Below are positions 11,818-23,140 of a DNA stretch of 64,000 bases, in pieces. Within the stretch, counting starts at the first letter, position 1, and each line of letters begins with the position of its first letter. The DNA is from Larix kaempferi (Eukaryota > Streptophyta > Pinopsida > Pinales > Pinaceae). The stretch covers positions 32,216,501 to 32,280,500 of the forward strand of contig BSBM01000299.1 in the NCBI GenBank assembly GCA_027924585.1. Direction: 5' to 3'. The notes below the pieces were generated by a model, which did no database searches, was not told the origin of the DNA, and saw nothing but the letters and a program-made list of their open reading frames with translations. Made by a program: the position numbers and the translations under genes.

Positions 11818-13726
11818 TTTATGTTTGAAGAAAACATTATCTTAACTTTTATTGTAAAGTTTTATATTTGGACAACTATCCAAGGATGACTATAATTCCA
11901 CAATATTATTATTTAAATAAATAAAATAGGAGACACTCACCCAAGGAGAACTATTGAAAAAGTGTTTACTGAACCAATAGGTGGAATGGAATCTGGGGTA
12001 GAAGGAAATGGAAAAGTGGCAGCATCATGAATCAAGTAACTAGCTGTTGGTATGGGACAACTCCCTTGAAGTGTGGTCAAGTTCCCTGGAATGTGGAACT
12101 GGAGCTTGAGGCTCATTTATTGAAAACTGACCACCAAAAAGACATAGGAATCTTTTTAAGAGCCATCGAATTTGGACTCAGGTTCAACACTTTTCCTGAC
12201 AAGGAAATTTACCTTGTGGTTCTGTTGTATGCACACAAGAGATTCAATGAGGGGAAAAACTAGATTTTTAATCATGGAGTAAGTCTGCCTTGTTTACTCC
12301 TGAGTGTAGATTTTTACTATTGAGTGCAGAGATTGAGGTGTATGGCAAGTCTCTATTGATTGTTGGTTATACAACCTGAGTGCCTTGCTTCTACACAGAG
12401 TCTTCTACCAAGTGGTTCAGTAAACAGGCTCGGGGGTCCAAAGGAGGCAAGTAGTTTGGTTGCTTCTTTTGGAGAAGGTTGGGAGGAACAGACGTCCTTG
12501 GGTGTTTGTCCACCCTATCTACATTTCCAGGTTCTACTTGTTATTTTCAGTTCCTAAGTAGCTATAATTTATTTTCTATACTGTTGAATTAAGATTTAAT
12601 TAGTTGAATATTAGTAGTAATTATTCTGCAAAAGTAAATGCTTGATTTCCTGAATTGATTATGATTTTGTAAATTATTGGGGAATTCATTTGAAATGATA
12701 GAATATATTTCTTCCATGCATTTTTCCACATATTTTTGTTTGTACCGTACTCTAGTACACGGAAGGTGTTTAAAAATCGATAAGAATGATATTATGCAAT
12801 AGATAAAATGATTGAATAACTATCTGCCATGTTCCTTGTAATTTTTCTAATCTGTCTACATTTTGTATTTAAATATCTTATATTGTTTAGTCATAAAAAT
12901 ATACAGTAATACTTAACTTATGCAGATATTACATTATTTTTATATTCATAGTAACAGAAGTAAACATTTATTATTCTATACAAACCAAGGGTTTGGTTAT
13001 ATATTAACTAATCCCTTACAACAAGTACTTAATACACAGTATGATCATATCTTCTAATACATTATAGTTTCCAAACCTCACTATTGCATCTCATTGGTAT
13101 GTATGAAATTTAAACAGCTGCATAATAATATTGCGTAGTAATACATCACTATTATTACAAAATAGCTTTCAAGTTTGATGAATATCCCAAAGATTAAAAC
13201 CCTAATTAGAACCTTTAGTTAAAACAAATCTTTAGAAATTCATGACTGAACTCAACTACACCATAAAAATTTTCATGTAGTATTTTTTTATTTTCTTAAA
13301 TCTTCCATGAGTGTGAAACCCTCATTATCCTTCTTTAGTCAAGCAAACAAAAACTAGTATTTAGTATTGATAGGATTCAAACCCAATATTACCACCAAAA
13401 CCCTTGATCTTTATCAAAACATTTCGATAAGTTTCCAACCAGGCTTAATGCCAAGTTACACAGTGACAGTATCACCATAAAATAAGAATTTCAACATTTC
13501 ACAATACAGTAACTACAACACATATCTCTTCCAACATCTGAAAATTTATGTAAAACACATTTTGTTATAGAGATGGGCATAGCCCTTATACCTCATTTTA
13601 AAACAATTCACAAGTAAATACAGACGACCGAGAGGACACTAACTCTGTAACTATTTTACATAAAAACATTTACATTTACAACAAAACCAGAGTTACAGCA
13701 TATACATATGCACCTAAGTGGAATCA
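11818..13726. other. No recognised feature
   Basis: Mostly AT-rich. A 78-residue plus-strand ORF at 12027-12263 (LELEAHLLKTDHQKDIGIFL) and a GC-richer stretch at 12360-12557 are protein-like in places but unrecognised. Phrases such as GGGCATAGCCC at 13567 recall LTR sequence elsewhere in the window, so part of this may be the flank of an older LTR into which the next element inserted. Confidence 0.35.
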
Positions 13727-16700
13727 TGTAACATCCCTAAAAATAGGAACATAAAAGAAATCTTTTCTATAGTTGTAATTTACTAAATAAGAACGGATGA
13801 TAAGAAATTAATCTTTAGTATTGATAACATCTCACTAAACTAGAAAATAAAATGTGACAGTCAAAGGCTTTGAGTTCTGTAATTACCAGTCCCTACTGTT
13901 TACGAAAGTGAAGTCACAGAATATTGGTCAAAATTTACTGCAACATTATAAACACTCTAAAAGTTTACTATTCAATTCCTTTCTATTTACTTCAATAGTT
14001 TATGAATACAATTATAAACAATTTAGCTAATACTTCAGGTATGGCGGACCCATGTTGGTGACTGTTGAGGTCTAAGATGAGATGCTCGGTTTCTTGAGGG
14101 GAAGGGATTTCCCTAGCAGAGTTACCGGGAGGTAGGATGAAGGAAATGGAGGTTCTGGGCTTACTTAGCGTTGTCGCTAATGCACTTGTGTACTTGTGGT
14201 TTGCAGGTATATCTATCAGACATTTGTTGAAATGTCCACTCTAACTCCTTCGACGACATTTCAATCTTGGGTTATCGCACTCGGAAGAGTGTCACCCTTT
14301 TTGTGGATCCGTCTTGGTTGAAATAAGAGCGAGAAGTGATATTTGCACTTCTATGCACCCTTGTAATTATATGTCAACCCTAAGTGGGGTTCAAACTCTT
14401 TGTACCAATTAGATGGGGAAGTTTACCAACTTTGTAATGGTCCTAAACTATGGCTCGTGGGTTTTTCAACTGAAAGTATGTGGTAGGTGGTGGGAGTTAA
14501 TGCTCCTCTACGAAAGTCATAAGTCTGGCTTGCCAGCTGTGGAAAGGGTTTTACTATTGGGTCTTTTACCAACGATTACCAAATCGTGGTTCATTTCTTT
14601 GTTTGCAATGGGTGTGAGGAGGGTTTCGTTGTTGCTCAATTCGAGGCTCATGGAGACAATTCTACAGGGGGGAGATGATGGCGACTATCCACCCTACAGG
14701 TCAAACTTTTGAGTTGAGTTTCTTACTATTGTAATTTCCAAGTATGTGTTTTGCTACGATTTGAGTCTAATGCCTGTCCTGGATTTTTGTGGTGGTTGCA
14801 GGCGGTGACTGGTCCTTCTTCTCTGCATGGCTAGAGTTCCATGATAGTGAATCGAGTCTTGGTAAGTCCAGTTACTACCAACTTGAGTTCTTCCTCTCGT
14901 CTTTGTGGGGGTTTTGCTGTTGGTGTTTGAAGTTTATGGGAGACCTGGTGCCCATTTGGGTTTCCTGCTATGTTTTGTTGGTCCCTTGGGTCACCATTGG
15001 CTGGACCACTACATGAATGTATCCATTGGTTATTTCGATACTGGAGGTTTTGGTAGAGACTGTAACTAAATCTCTAGATAGAGTAATGTGATGTCTTGTG
15101 TAACAGCTCACGATATCTGTATGGTTTGTGGTGTAATGTATAAGGTTTTGGCCCTTGCATTTTTTATTCCGGGCACTCATGGTTTGTTGATACTTCTATA
15201 GTCTCTTCACGGGATGTGAGGATTTGGTCCTGTAATAATACACCTAGATTTGGAATACAATCTTACTTTTTTTTGAAATGGTTATTTAAGACATGTATTG
15301 TGAATCCTCTATCTCTGTGTTGAATTCTAGTAGCGTTAAATACTGTATGTGGATGATTGTCTTTTCGGTTCTCATGCCTATTGTGGTTCTAGGGTTTGAA
15401 TCTTTAAAAAGAAAAGAGCTTAAGTGACCTCTGTGTTTCTTTCTTTCTATTAGACTGTAAGTATGTAGAGAGAATCGACCCTTGGTTTAATGTCTACAGG
15501 TAACAAAATACCTGGGTACTGATAGGTGAAAGAAATCATGTAGCTATCGTTTTTAGTCTATAAATGTGACCTTTGTGTGAATTGATCCTGTAGCCAAAAG
15601 AATGATAATGGAAATTAACTTACCGCACTGTTTTAAATACAAAGTTCGGTATGGAAAGAAGATCTTTGAGTTTCATTTCTGTTTCAATGTCTAGCTGTCT
15701 TGGAAATGCAAATCGTGGTTTTATGTTGAGTAGGAACTTGCTTGTTTTGATTTGATGAATAAATTAACTACCTGTCTGCAAACGTATGTAGAGGTCAATG
15801 TGGAAAGAGTATCGCCTAGTTTTGAAAGGTTACAACGCTTGTTTTCTATTTAGCGTTTTAAGTCAAGAAATTAGAAGAGTTTATGAATGTTGTTTTCTTG
15901 GAAAAGAATACTATTGTTTAACATACTAAGAGCTACTTTCTGTAGCTTGAGAAAAGTATTAGAGTTTGAATAGAACACAGCTATATTATAATGGCAACGA
16001 TTCATACTGATAATTTAAACCTAATTTAAAAAGGGGACAAATTAAAAATATCTAACATAGAAGACTAAACGCAGGTTTCCTAGCAAAGTCTAGCTTCATC
16101 TAGGCCTGCTAGATCTTCCCCTGGTTCTCGGGAATAATTGAAATGTAATATGTATAAGGAAAACTAATGACCTACTTTCTTATAATAGAAATATGGAAAC
16201 ATTTAAATGACTCGTACCTGTAGCTTGAATACCTTGCTCCTCCCTGATGAAGACCCTAGCCGCGTGGCACTTGATTCCTTATTGGATTCACCTGCACACT
16301 CAATAATTATTAATACAAACCTATGAGGATGAAAGCTCTTAACTGGATAACTTTGGGGATTACTGAGTTCCTCCCAACCATGATCCTACAACCATTTCTA
16401 GTTCTGTACGGATCCCCCCGAGCTAGATTCCAACATGCAAAATGAGGTAGAGGTCCTTAAGCTACATATTGTTTAGTTCTGGAATATTTTGGGCCAGATT
16501 GCTTCAGTTTCTTGGAGCATAAAAACTCTCTTTGATTACCATAGGAGAATGATAGTGAAAAAGGTAGGATCCTCAAAACTTGGAATCCTCCCACTCAAGT
16601 AGGAAATCTTGAATTATGGCTGTTGAAGTAATTAGTTTCTTGAATTTAAATAATTAAATAATTTAAAAGATATTATTTAATAAATATTTGGTCCTCCTTT

Positions 16701-17798
16701 GAACTAGGACTTTTCACTCTTTTAACTATAAGTGACTTGATTCAAATCTTCCATAATAATTAAAATAAAATTTATTATTATGACATTAATTACAATAATC
16801 ATAATTATATTTCACTTATCTTTTAATACATTATTAATAATATTAATAATGCATAAAACATAATTATATTTCATAACTAAATATGGCAACATTATTATTA
16901 AATCTTTTTACTAATAAAATTAGCCTTGAGGCTTTTATACATGTTATACCAGACTATAGGTAATTATCTTTTATCTAAATACGTATTTTCACATGGTACT
17001 TCTTTTGGCTTTTTAAGGACAAGGTCCAAAACTTAAAATGGTTTCGGTAAGCTTGGCTAGGTACCTCTCGTCTCCTCTTTGCATGTTGGATTCCCTCGTT
17101 CAACCCGGTAATTCCCGCAGTACTTGATGGATAGAAAGATGAATCATTTAGTCAATTAAATAAATATGATGAAGGTTCTCTTCAGAGTCTTCTCGACTCA
17201 ACACTTGGAAATTCTTAACCCCGAGTGCTCTTCAGATCCATTTAACTCAACACTCCCACATGGGCGTTACTCTAGTGCAATTCCAGAGCCTCTGCTCAAC
17301 ACTAGTGCTAGAATGTGGTTGCGAGGCACATCTAGAATCTTTTAGTTGCCTCATATCCAGTATTTGTTTTATCAAGCTTGGAGTGCTCTAGGGTTTATGC
17401 CCAACACTCAATGTACATCAGGGATTACTCCGAGTACGTTATATTTCCTCTAGGTACCTCGGGGCTTTGGCATAGTACATAGGTAATCGGTGTGTTTCTA
17501 ATTCCACGCTCAAAACACTATATAAATCAATTATGTCATTCACATCACTGCACAGTATGTAAGAAAAAGGGTCATTCCAGTATATTAGGGGTTTGTGCCC
17601 GCATTAAAACATAATCAGAAACATTGGTATAAACAATAAAGAAATCTAGTCAGTATCCATGTCCAAAATGTCAATCTACTAAAGAATAAATCATATGTAC
17701 CAGGGATTATGCCCAATCATCAGAATAAATCACATGTGCTAGGGTCGTGGCCCAATATAACATCATAACATAGTCAGTCCAAAAGTTGGGATATTACA
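13727..17798 (-). mobile_element. Very long solo LTR (about 4.07 kb), Ty3/gypsy type
   Basis: The plus strand starts TGTAACATCCCTAAAAATAG and ends TTGGGATATTACA, the same termini as the 5' LTR at 38698-43288 (TGCAATGTCCCTAAAAATAG and TTGGGATATTACA). Homology is visible along the length, for example 14110-14215 with 39098-39205, 16329-16450 with 41712-41830, and 17030-17110 with 42455-42550. No PBS, gag or pol adjoins it, so it is solo. The flanking five bases, AATCA and AATAT, do not form a clean target duplication. Two ORFs inside (14413-14712, 14789-15016) are not conserved in the other LTR and are not genes. Confidence 0.78.
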
Positions 17799-18410
17799 AA
17801 TATTTTCCGAAAAACAAACACCGACAATATCACTTTGGGACATAACATTAGTTAATAGGGTTCGAAACCCCAATCATTTAGCAAAAATCAAGTTCATTAT
17901 TATAACAGTTAACATTATATTTATCCAAAACGCAGGGAGTTAAACCCTTTAGTCAACAGCACAAATTATCATGTTGCACAGTTATGGCGTAAAGCAAACA
18001 CAGAGTAAGCCGAGATTCAATCCTCTTACATGCCTTTGGCTACCAAACACTACAACGACCACGAAAGCCACATCCAACCCCCATGACAGAATCCTCTCCT
18101 AAAAGTCAGACAAGAATCAATAGTTCCATCTACAAGAAAACCACCGAGGCTTACCGGTTTCTGTATGCTTCTCCCCATGGTTCCACTAACTTAGAAAATC
18201 ATAGACGAAGAGGACTTGTCACATAAACACATTGTGGTTAAAACAAATGACGAGTATAAAGCTTAAAAAAAAAAACTTTCTAGCTGTTTTAATTTTGTAA
18301 AACCTCGATACTCTAACCGTCACTTACCCGTAAGGAAGTCTCTGAACCAGAACCAAATGACAAGAACCAAGGCCAAACATCACAATGGAAATAGCAGCAT
18401 AATATTCCTT
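17799..18410. other. No recognised feature
   Basis: Intergenic sequence between the long solo LTR and copy B of R. It contains GGGTTCGAAACCCC at about 17869, which looks like a T-arm but has no cloverleaf around it. Nothing else is supportable. Confidence 0.35.
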
Positions 18411-20314
18411 TATGACAACCTCTATGAGAAACTCTTCCTTTTGCAACAACAATGTCACGATTGGGATAAGATACCATCATTATCTTCAGTTTTGACACAA
18501 GAGTTGGTGGAGACTAAAAAGAAGGTTGGAAATTTCTCCAATTCCACATTGGAGAAATTTTTAATGTAGCTGGATGTTGAATTGGGCCATGCGACCTTGA
18601 AAGCATTAAGCAATGAACTCGACGACAACGACGATCCACAAGATCCTCTCTACTAGCCTCTCAATCCGGAATCTTATAGGAATATTGAAGGATTCTTTGA
18701 CAAGATCCTCTCTACTAACCTCTCTGCGGTTTTCTTTTCCTCAATCCAACAATAAATCGAAGCAATGCATATCCGTATGACAGAATAAATTGAAGCAATG
18801 CATATCCACAATAGTTTTTTTATTTATTTTAAATTTTATTAGTATTTTTTTAAATCGATTAGTAAGATAATAAACTTAGAAAAAAATACCTCTTTGCGGA
18901 ATGCTTTACTTCAATCCAACACTAAATTGAAGCCACGAGACTCAGAATTCGCTTTGGTTCCAGTGAATGTTCCTACAGCACAAGCAGACTTCCCTCTTTT
19001 GAGGGAGTTATTCACCTGAACGGTTACTATTAGAACAGTAAATTTTAGTTTTATTTTAGTCAGAGTACCATGTACTCTTTTCTAGGTTTTCCTTGATTCT
19101 AAAGCAGTATAGAATCTCTTTTTCCTGGATTGTTTTGCTCTCTCCCTGTTTCAACTACTAAGGGACGCTGCGAGCTTATCCCTAGATTGTCAAATTGTCT
19201 GTTCAAAGGAGGTGAACGGCTTTGCTTCTCTTCCTTTGGGTTCGATTCAATATGAACATGACTAATGAAAACTACGTAGGCCATCCAATCAGTTGATTGT
19301 TACATGTACCTTTTTTGTGTCCACCTGTGATGAACAGAAAAAGAGATCGAATCCACTGGATTACAGAGTCATTAATCAGATGCACTTGATCATAAAAAAA
19401 ATAACTTTTTTCCTTGACATCATGATGGATTTTTATTTGTAATGGCCAGAGATAACCAGAGATCTTCCAGTCAATGGGAAATAATATTCATCGTAGAGAA
19501 ATAATGTTATGCTAATACTATTCTAGAAAATTAATGATTAGTTAGTTAGAGCTTATTTTAGGGATCTAGGTAATTATTCTATTATTCTATTTATCCGTAT
19601 GACAGAATAATGCATATTGGGATTATACCATTTTCTACTCTAATTTATTATGCTGCGGTGCTTATTTGAAGTGTCTTTCACATTGTTTGGATCTGTGTCA
19701 AACTAGCTTTCAAGTAGTTCATATACTTTTAACTTTGTAATCTAAATGGATATGTTGAGCAACTTGCATTCTGCTAAAATGGGAATACTTTTAACAATTC
19801 TCTACTGCAGCAACTCCTAAGTCTCTTCCTAGACAAAAATAAACTCCTAAGTCTCTTCCTAGACAAAAATAATTAGCTACTTTGAGAACTATACACTTGT
19901 TACACTCTGGTTAATCTCTTCAAGGAAGTCCAAAATCTCAAATAAATTTAAAGGAAACATTATTGTCAAATATCCAATTAATTTAAATGTTTTGGATTTA
20001 ATTTCGAAGTTTTGATAATATAAAACTTAATAGTTTCAAGATTAGATGTTTTGGATATGAAAATTTTCAAAATTAAATGTTTTGGATCTCTTTTCAAATT
20101 AAAAATTTTGGATCTCTTTTTGAGGTTTAATTTTTCCAAAATTTAGTTAGAATTGTTAAAATTATTCAAATAAATTATTATTAAAATTAAACAATTTTAA
20201 TAAATTTAGGTTTTCGAAAACATAAATCTAATTTTATAATAAAAAATAAATTTTAATTACTAAAAATATGAAACAATGAATCAACCATCTAAATAATCTA
20301 TGAAATATATATTT
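18411..20314 (+). repeat. R family copy B, lacking the 5' half
   Basis: The homology to R begins abruptly at TATGACAACCTC (18411), corresponding to 6477 in copy A, and runs through the coiled region, the tail and the 3' flank to 20314, corresponding to about 8320. The 21-residue repeats are absent. The coding part has a stop after EKFLM (18569) and TAG in place of the Trp codon in PLYWPL. The 3' flank carries a tandem duplication of TCCTAAGTCTCTTCCTAGAC at 19815-19866, at the place where copy A has its own different 20-bp duplication. Confidence 0.75.
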
Positions 20315-20440
20315 ACTAGCAAGCCATATTAATATTAATAAAATGGCTTATATACGCTTATATCTATTGTTTAAATGTGGTTGATATACGCCAATAGGTG
20401 TATATAAGCCATATTATTAATATTAATATGGCTTGCTAGT
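20315..20440. mobile_element. MITE-like element, 126 bp, terminal inverted repeats
   Basis: It begins ACTAGCAAGCCATATTAAT and ends with the exact reverse complement of the first 19 bases or more, with further inverted pairing inside. A truncated relative lies at 55841-55954. No coding capacity. The flanks do not give a certain target duplication; its ends resemble no superfamily I can name. Confidence 0.7.
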
Positions 20441-21660
20441 TGATGGGCAACCTCATCGTGAGGTTTTGTTAATAATATTAATTAATTATAATAATAATAA
20501 CATCTATTATTATTATTTAGATATTTGTTATTTTATAATAATAATAATAATTAAAAAAAAATATTGTATACACATATACTGTATTTGTAGAGAATACATC
20601 ACAATGTGTCATATGTTTTTATAATAATAATAATAATAAATTATTATTGTATATATATATACTCTTCTCGTAAACAATACATCGCAAGCATATGTTTTAA
20701 TAATAATAATAATAATAATAATATCTTTTATTATTATTATTATTATTAAAAAAAATCATTATTATTATTAAAGTTGCAAATTCTAATTATAAAATATTTT
20801 CATTTATTATTGTTATAATTATATTTTCATTTACAATTATTTTAATTAATAATAAATAATAATTAATTAATTAATATTTATTATTTTTTATTATTATTAT
20901 TTTATTAATTTCATTTACAATTATTATAACTATATTTTTGTATTTATTATTATTTTTATTATTATAAAATATCTGAAAATAAAAGAAAATATGAAATAAA
21001 AAAATAAGAATATTTTAATTTTTATTATTATTATTATTATAAAATAATTAAAAAATAATAACAATATAATAAGAATAATTATTATTATTTCAAATAATAA
21101 TAACAATAATAATCATTGTTATTAAATTTTTAACATGAAATATTTTTTTTCTTTTTAAATATATATTTCTTTTATTATTTTAATATTTTTTTTCTTTACA
21201 AATATATTTTCATTTACGATTATTTTAATTAATAATTTTATTATTATTATTATTATATTTTTTATTTCGAATTATTTTTATAATTAAAAATAAAATAAAA
21301 TAATACATAAGAAAATAAGAATATTATTATTACTATTATTATTATAAAATAGCAATTTTTTAAATGTTTTATAGTAATAAAATTAATTATAAAAAATTAT
21401 AATAATTTTAAATGAAAATAAGAAATTAATTAAAATAATAGAAATATTAATAAATAATAACTATTAATTAGTAATTATTAATTAAAAAAATTGTAAATGA
21501 AAATAAGAAAATATACTTATAACAACAATAAATGAAAATAATTTATAATGAGGATTTACAACTTTAATAATAATAATAATATTTTTTTAATAATAATAAT
21601 AATAATAACAACTACAATAATAATAATAAAAGATATTATAAATGTCTATGTGAGCTCAGT
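20441..21660. repeat. AT-rich foldback with ATT/AAT microsatellites
   Basis: Long runs of (AAT)n/(ATT)n in which the first half (about 20700-21200) is readable as an imperfect reverse complement of the second (about 21200-21645). An anchor pair is AATATCTTTTATTATTATTA at 20720 against AATAATAAAAGATATTATAA at 21620, and AAAGTTGCAAATTC at 20771 against GGATTTACAACTTT at 21552. Upstream, a roughly 115-bp unit ending CATATGTTTT-TAATAAT occurs twice (20565-20640 and 20650-20720). No genes. Confidence 0.6.
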
Positions 21661-21729
21661 AAGTAGATGAATGGTTATGTGACATTGCAACATTTTGACT
21701 TAGACTTGTAAAAATGTCATATTTTAGCA

Positions 21730-22475
21730 TTAGTGGAAGGAGTAGGTAGTATCCTTAACCATGGTGAAACATAGTAGAATGCGACATGGCAGGTTTTGTG
21801 ACAATGCGATGTGGCAAGTTTTGTTGACTTTTGGCTTACTATGGTTAAGTATGTTTGAGCATGGTTGACTATGGTCCACCATGGTTGACCATGCTCGACC
21901 ATGGTGGACCATGGTCAACCATGAACAAATAAGAAAGGAATTAAGATTATTTATATGGTTCACCATGGTCAACCATGGTTGACTAATCTCTCTATAGATC
22001 TCACTATGGTTGACCATGGTTGATTATGGTTGTTTATGGTATACCATGATTTACGCTAATTAATCATGGTTTACTATGGTTGATAATGGTTGACTTTGGT
22101 AGACCTTTGGTTAACTATGGTTGACTATTGTTGTGCTTTGTTGACCATGGTTGACTTTGCTTGGCCATGCTTGGATTTGGTTGACTTGTCTATGGTTTAC
22201 CATGGTTGATGATGGTTGACCATGGTTGAGCATGGGGGACTTTGGTTGACCATAGTTGACTTAGATTTACCATGGTTGACTTTAGTTGACCATGGGTTAC
22301 TATGGTTGGCTATGGTTGACCATGGTTGCTCATTGTTGACTATGTTTGACAATGGTTAACCATGGTTAACTTTGGTTGATCATGGCCAACCATTGGTTGA
22401 CTATGGTTGAGAATGGTTGAATGCGATATGGTAGGTTTTGTCAAAATGCGCCGTGGCAAGTTTCGTTGACTTTTG
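21730..22475 (+). repeat. Degenerate GGTTGAC satellite, left block
   Basis: Tandem short units of the form (C)CATGGTTGAC and TTTGGTTGAC, about 9-10 bp each, with frequent CCATGG centres. Most of this block is one higher-order unit of about 650 bp (21772-22423) that starts with GAATGCGACATGGCAGG and contains a non-satellite insert GAACAAATAAGAAAGGAATT. A second unit starts at 22424 and is split by the LTR at 22476. ORFs here, such as 21717-22017 on the minus strand, are translations of the repeat. Confidence 0.85.
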
Positions 22476-23104
22476 TGTAATATCCCTCCTTGTATCCTTA
22501 TTAGATTTATGAATGTATAATGTAAACTGAGGATGGCGCAACTAAAACGAATCCACCAAGGGAGAACCCAATGGCTAGAATGTATAGTTACGACGGGTAT
22601 CCTTCTAAGTTACGACACTTATGAATAGAATGGTAAAATAAAAACTAAGTGTTAAAATACAATCGACTAGAACGAAATTCTGCTTACTACTTGTGGCAAA
22701 CTAGTATGACTGGTTTAAATAGTTTGAGGGTAAAAGCATTGTATGTATTTATAGGTGGAAATTTCCTATAGGGTATTAGCCATTTAATACACACATAAAC
22801 ACCCCTATGTGTATAGGAAAAGAGGAAGTGGATTAACTTACACATTGATATTTTGAGTTATATAATGTTTTAAAAGGTTTTAGGTAAACATCCTAAGAAA
22901 CTAGGGTTAATCCCAAGGAGATGATAATACCCTTATTTGCTAGCTTCATCTAATCATTATTAAGACTATTCAGGTGTTACCGTCTTTTATAAAATAAAAG
23001 GGTGGTGGAATAATACATATATGAATAATTGTATTGTATTATATATGTTAAATACATATATAATGATAAACAATAGACAGGAAATTGGTTCATTGGAAGG
23101 AGTG

Positions 23105-23140
<36 letters not shown>

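Noticed and set aside
12027-12263. 78-residue ORF with protein-like composition
   Set aside because: No family recognised, no splice sites or neighbours to support it; kept only as a remark.
14413-15016. Two Trp-rich ORFs in the 4.07-kb LTR
   Set aside because: The corresponding part of the related 4.6-kb LTR does not keep these frames.
13722-17803. Target-site duplication around the 4.07-kb solo LTR
   Set aside because: The flanking bases AATCA and AATAT do not match well enough to claim one.
17860-17890. GGGTTCGAAACCCC, like a tRNA T-arm
   Set aside because: No acceptor, D or anticodon stems can be placed around it at tRNA spacing.
21717-22017. Minus-strand ORFs with MVNHSQPWLTMVNH-like repeats in the satellite
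   Set aside because: They are direct translations of GTCAACCAT repeats and change frame with satellite length variation.
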